Positions 60,764-64,000 of a stretch of DNA of 64,000 bases are shown here, piece after piece. The notes below the pieces were generated by a model that saw nothing but the letters and a program-made list of their open reading frames with translations, searched no databases and was not told the origin of the DNA. The position numbers and the translations under genes were made by a program. Position 1 is the stretch's first letter, and each line of letters opens with the position of its first letter. Source of the DNA: Solen grandis (Eukaryota > Mollusca > Bivalvia > Adapedonta > Solenidae); contig CM037787.1 in the NCBI GenBank assembly GCA_021229015.1, forward strand, positions 36,860,720-36,924,719, read 5' to 3'.

Positions 60764-61221
60764 AGGTGTCACACCACTATCAAAGTACTTCCGGGTCGTA
60801 GGGTGCTGAAGTAGTACCTAATGAAAAATGAAAGGGTGGACATCAAAGTCATATTTTCCCCAGAAAACACTGAATAACTGCAACACATTTAGCCTGTGTG
60901 GTGAGATACATGTATTTTTGACCAACAACTTGCATTTAATAGTTGTATTAAGGGATTACTTTCCTACAGGATGTTGAATGCGGCTCAGAGGTCATGTTTG
61001 TTTTGGAAATTTTGACAGGTAGCCGGGAAATGTGAAATTTTGTGAAACGCCAATTCCTTAATGATATATTTTTTTGTGCCTAAATCTGTTGATTTATGAA
61101 TGGTCTACATGAAACTAGACCAGAAATATTCCAACGAACATTTGGAAAGTAGGAACAGGCCTCGAAAGTCGGCCAAGTTACTATAGATTATATAGGGACA
61201 AAAAGTAGTGGTGTGACACCT
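60764..61221 (+). mobile_element. 458 bp MITE with perfect 16 bp TIRs, copy 1
   Basis: AGGTGTCACACCACTA (60764-60779) is the exact reverse complement of 61206-61221. The flanks are ATA on both sides, so the target duplication is TA or ATA (ambiguous). There is no ORF. Compared with the copy at 63588 it lacks ~16 bp after GGATGTTG (position ~60976) and has two single-base indels; otherwise the aligned ~410 bp looks identical. It would need a transposase in trans. Confidence 0.9.
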
Positions 61222-61825
61222 ATATGAATAGAAAATGAAAGTAGAAGAAATTAATTACGGAGTTTTTTTTTAATATTTTTATATATGAAATTGGGCTAAT
61301 TTTAGATTTCCTTCATATTCTTTTTAACCAGCATGCTGCGGGTAGCTTCCAGTTTGAAATATACATCGTCTGCAGTCAGACCACATGTTATTTTGATATT
61401 GTTTTGAGCTGGGGGTGTGTTCCGGTCACAAAACGGGAGTGGTGGGCGTGAGCCTGAGTGCCTTGTGCACCTCGGCAGGGAGTGATTTTAGAGGTTAATT
61501 GTTTTAAAATGAAGTAGGGGTTATGTTTTTATGTTGGTTACTTTGTGTTGATACTCACATATAAATATCTTCTTTAATTATCTTTAATTTTGATTTTGAA
61601 CCCTGTCTCTCTCTCTCTCTCTCCTCCCCCCCCCCCCCACCACCCCTGATTTTTCCAAACAGATATTGATACATGAGTTTATATTTTTCTTTCATATAGC
61701 ACTGTTTCGGTCAGCATCAGACCTCATCAGTGGTGCTGCTATGCACCAGACAGAGCTTTTTTTTTTCTTTATGTTTTTTTGTTTTGTTTTTTTTTTCTGC
61801 TGTGCTCTGTTCTATAGGGCAGGCT
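61222..61825. other. Spacer with (CT)n and poly-C/T tracts
   Basis: (CT)n near 61604-61622, C-run near 61626-61638, and T-rich tracts at 61757-61796. On the minus strand the last would be an A-rich tract just past the stop of the transposase-like gene. Confidence 0.5.
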
Positions 61826-61829
61826 GCTG

Positions 61830-62849
61830 CTACTGGTTTGTTGCAGAAGTTGAGGCGTAGGAGTGCAGATTGCTGTCAAGCAGTCCCTTTACATAATCAG
61901 GCTCCTCCTGGTGGTGGGTTTCTTGAGTCCGCCCGTGTTCGAACTCCATCTGGGCCCTTTGAGCTCTTCGCTTTGCCTTATACCTTCTCGTTGTCTTGTA
62001 CGACTTGTGGTAGCTTGCCTTCCTTGATATGTGAAGAAGGCGCTTTCTTGAAGCTGCAGATAGACAAGTCCTTGTGAGGCGGCCCACCTTCATCCTCACT
62101 GCTGAGTAAACTGAGTTGTTCGCTCTCAGGGTTGAAGAGCTAGCCGAGCCTCAAATGACCTGGGGTAGTTCTGGGACTTCGGCATGGTGGCTAAAGTTGC
62201 TCGGTTGAAGGCCTCGCACTTCTGTGTTGATGTTCTAGGTGACACCTTGTAGACCGCCTCTTCACTCAATCTCATTTTTAGTATCACAGCAAGCAGTGAC
62301 TTGTCATTTTTGTTCATCTTCAGGTGCGTGATGTCATTTGGGCCCAGGATCATGGACTTGTACCCCCAGGAGTTGTGACCTTCACCGGAGCAGACCAGGG
62401 CTGATTGATGACAGAAGCTGCAGTTCCCGGCATAGCATTCAATGGTGGCCCGCTGGATGTCAGGTAAGCACGATATAAATTTCGTAATATCTCTGCCTCC
62501 CAATCTTGCCATCTCTTCTATAACAGCATTGCATCTGGCCTTGACGTCACGTGACAGAGCTGCCTGTGCCTTCATGGTCGCTGTAAACTGCATTCATCAT
62601 GGAGAGGAGCCGTGGAAGGTGTATGACGCGGTTTCCTGAAATGAAGTTATCTTCCATTTGCAGATTACGTCGTAGCCTGTATGGATGGTGGTCTTCTTCA
62701 TCGTCTGGGTGGTGGCCTGTAGATGCTGTGCTGTAGGCGTCTCCTTCAGATCCTGCCTCAGAAGGTAATTTCTTCTTAAATGGGCTCAGTTGGTTGTTCT
62801 TCTGGAAGAAAATCCCAGCAGCTTTGCGTTTCCTCTCGCCTAGGACCAT
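61830..62849 (-). pseudogene. Transposon-encoded transposase-like protein, two frameshifts
   Basis: Three minus-strand reading frames follow one another. 62849-62547 has a Lys/Arg-rich start, then acidic and His-rich sequence, then GNRVIHLPRLLSMMNA. 62593-62126 holds CYAGNCSFCHQSALVC (possible metal-binding cysteines), LLAVILKMRLSEEAVYKVSP and TSTQKCEAFNRATLATMPKS. 62099-61830 is a basic stretch (YHKSYKTTRRYKAKRRAQR) ending PDYVKGLLD. The pattern GNRxIxLxxL ... TQKxEAxNRxxxxxxPK ... YHxxY..RR resembles uncharacterised transposon proteins of invertebrates, some annotated as Mutator-like transposase domain; that label is tentative. Frameshifts fall near 62570-62600 and ~62130. Higher GC than its surroundings suggests a recent arrival. 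It lies between two copies of one MITE. Confidence 0.5.
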
Positions 62850-63587
62850 AGTTGTAGAAATTGTAGAAATTGGCAGTCAGTCTTCTCTGGTGCATTCAGA
62901 TATGATTTGGGTTAACTCAGTACCACCCCCTATATAAGGTCAAGGTCCAGACAGTAGCCACACCTACTGATTTAATGCTGCCCAACCAGTAGCTGACCCC
63001 TGGGGGGGCCCTTGAGGGGAGACATCCTCCCCAGCCCCGGCTAGACGTGCATCTAGACCTATACACAGGTCCTTTGATGTTGCTTAAGTACAGCTACCTA
63101 GGTAACCCCTGTCTATGTCCTGATGCAGTAACATGTCTGGGATTGATTTTGGCCCACTTTCAAATAAAAAAAAATTAGAAAAAAAAAAAAAAGAGAAATA
63201 ATTAAATAGTATTTTTTTCTTATTTTAGCCCTAAAAAAATCCATTTTTCTCTGCTTTTCTAATTTTTGGGGTATTTCCCTTCAATCAGGTGACCAATAAT
63301 GGGGTTTAAATGATAAAATATGATGTTTGAAACAGAGTGCACTTTATTTCATCAAAATCCATTGGTTATTAATTAAAATATGACTGATTTTGAAAGTATA
63401 CCCCTGCATGATTAGAATGCATTTAAAATGACCAAATACAGTGCACAATCTGCCACTCTCTAAAACAGTTGAATGTGACCTTAGACTTGACTGAGAAATC
63501 TGATCAGGGTTTTATTTTGTTGCAAATATAATAAATAAGTTATTTTGGGCATAATTTTCATGTATATTTCAAATTTGGGTTCTATAT
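62850..63587. other. Upstream region of the transposase-like gene
   Basis: It contains a GC-rich part (CCTGGGGGGGCCCTTGAGGG-type, near 62999-63017) and a poly-A stretch at 63168-63194, with no ORF. The promoter of the minus-strand gene would be here, but no TATA element is clear. Confidence 0.4.
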
Positions 63588-64000
63588 AGGTGTCACAACC
63601 ACTATCAAAGTACTTCCGGGTCGTAGGGTGCTGAAGTAGTACCTAATGAAAAATGAAAGGGTGGACATCAAAGTCATATTTTCCCCAGAAAACACTGAAT
63701 AACTGCAACACATTTAGCCTGTGTGGTGAGATACATGTATTTTTGACCAACAACTTGCATTTAATAGTTGTATTAAGGGATTACTTTCCTACAGGATGTT
63801 GGGAGAGCTGCAGAGGTAATGCGGCTCAGAGGTCATGTTTGTTTTGGAAATTTTGACAGGTAGCCGGGAAATGTGAAATTTGTGAAACGCCAATTCCTTA
63901 ATGATATATTTTTTTGTGCCTAAATCTGTTGATTTATGAATGGTCTACATGAAACTAGACCAGAAATATTCCAACGAACATTTGGAAAGTAGGAACAGGC
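63588..64000 (+). mobile_element. MITE copy 2, truncated by the window end
   Basis: AGGTGTCACAACCACTATCA and everything after it match copy 1 almost base for base, with an extra GGAGAGCTGCAGAGGT segment near 63800. The right TIR lies outside the window. Confidence 0.9.

Larger units (their letters stand above)
57862..60765 (+). repeat. Clean copy of the block duplicated at 26301-30085
   Basis: Same order of landmarks as the first copy, with better-defined motifs (for example intact GTGGGTTCGATCCC at its tRNA-like head). It is shorter mainly because its minisatellite is about 0.9 kb shorter. Homology to the first copy stops where the MITE at 60764 begins. No convincing coding region is seen in either copy. 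Confidence 0.9.

Overview
The window is AT-rich animal nuclear DNA that consists almost entirely of mobile elements and tandem repeats. I see no intact host gene, rRNA gene, functional tRNA gene, operon or CRISPR array. The mix of repeats points to a mollusc, most likely a bivalve: tRNA-headed SINEs whose tails end in GTTAAACCCAACAAAC, an element opening with a GAGGGCCAAGATGGCCC-type palindrome, a ~168 bp tandem repeat containing GGTTAAAGTTTTGCATGCAA, and L1/Tx1-like and CR1/RTE-like LINE remnants. The lineage is inferred from recalled repeat families; no search was run.

Layout. 0.64-3.97 kb: tandem array of ~370-450 bp units carrying paired CRE palindromes (TGACGTCA). 4.05-5.34 kb: two SINEs in opposite orientation. 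5.81-7.43 kb: candidate DNA transposon with terminal inverted repeats directly next to long hairpins. 7.69-10.7 kb: SINE fragment, orphan leader of the CRE family, microsatellites, and a fold-back element. 10.98-13.8 kb: ~168 bp tandem array running into a broken Ty3/gypsy remnant (RNase H tail, integrase, polypurine tract, start of the 3' LTR). 14.4-15.04 kb: solo CRE repeat and a SINE with target-site duplication. 16.69-20.50 kb (minus): L1/Tx1-like LINE whose endonuclease is split by a 456 bp element with a 4 bp target-site duplication. 20.85-21.40 kb: 60 bp tandem array. 21.77-26.20 kb: two more CRE arrays ending at a 100 bp N gap.

Right of the gap, 26.30-30.09 kb is a noisy second copy of 57.86-60.77 kb, so the gap edge is probably a false duplication or an uncorrected haplotype contig. 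30.3-32.45 kb holds a frame-broken second LINE and 33.5-34.0 kb a mariner transposase remnant. From ~34.2 to ~56.1 kb the sequence has smeared homopolymers (lone bases replaced by copies of their neighbours). SINE copies inside it show this is consensus error, so coding predictions there are unreliable.

From 56.1 kb quality recovers: a 67 bp tandem repeat, a complete SINE with a perfect 15 bp target-site duplication, the clean copy of the duplicated block, and a 2.8 kb interval in which two near-identical MITE copies flank a broken minus-strand transposase-like gene.

The most promising undescribed structures are the CRE-array family with its shared CAGAAAGTCC leader and helically phased CRE sites, and the hairpin-flanked element at 5.81-7.43 kb.
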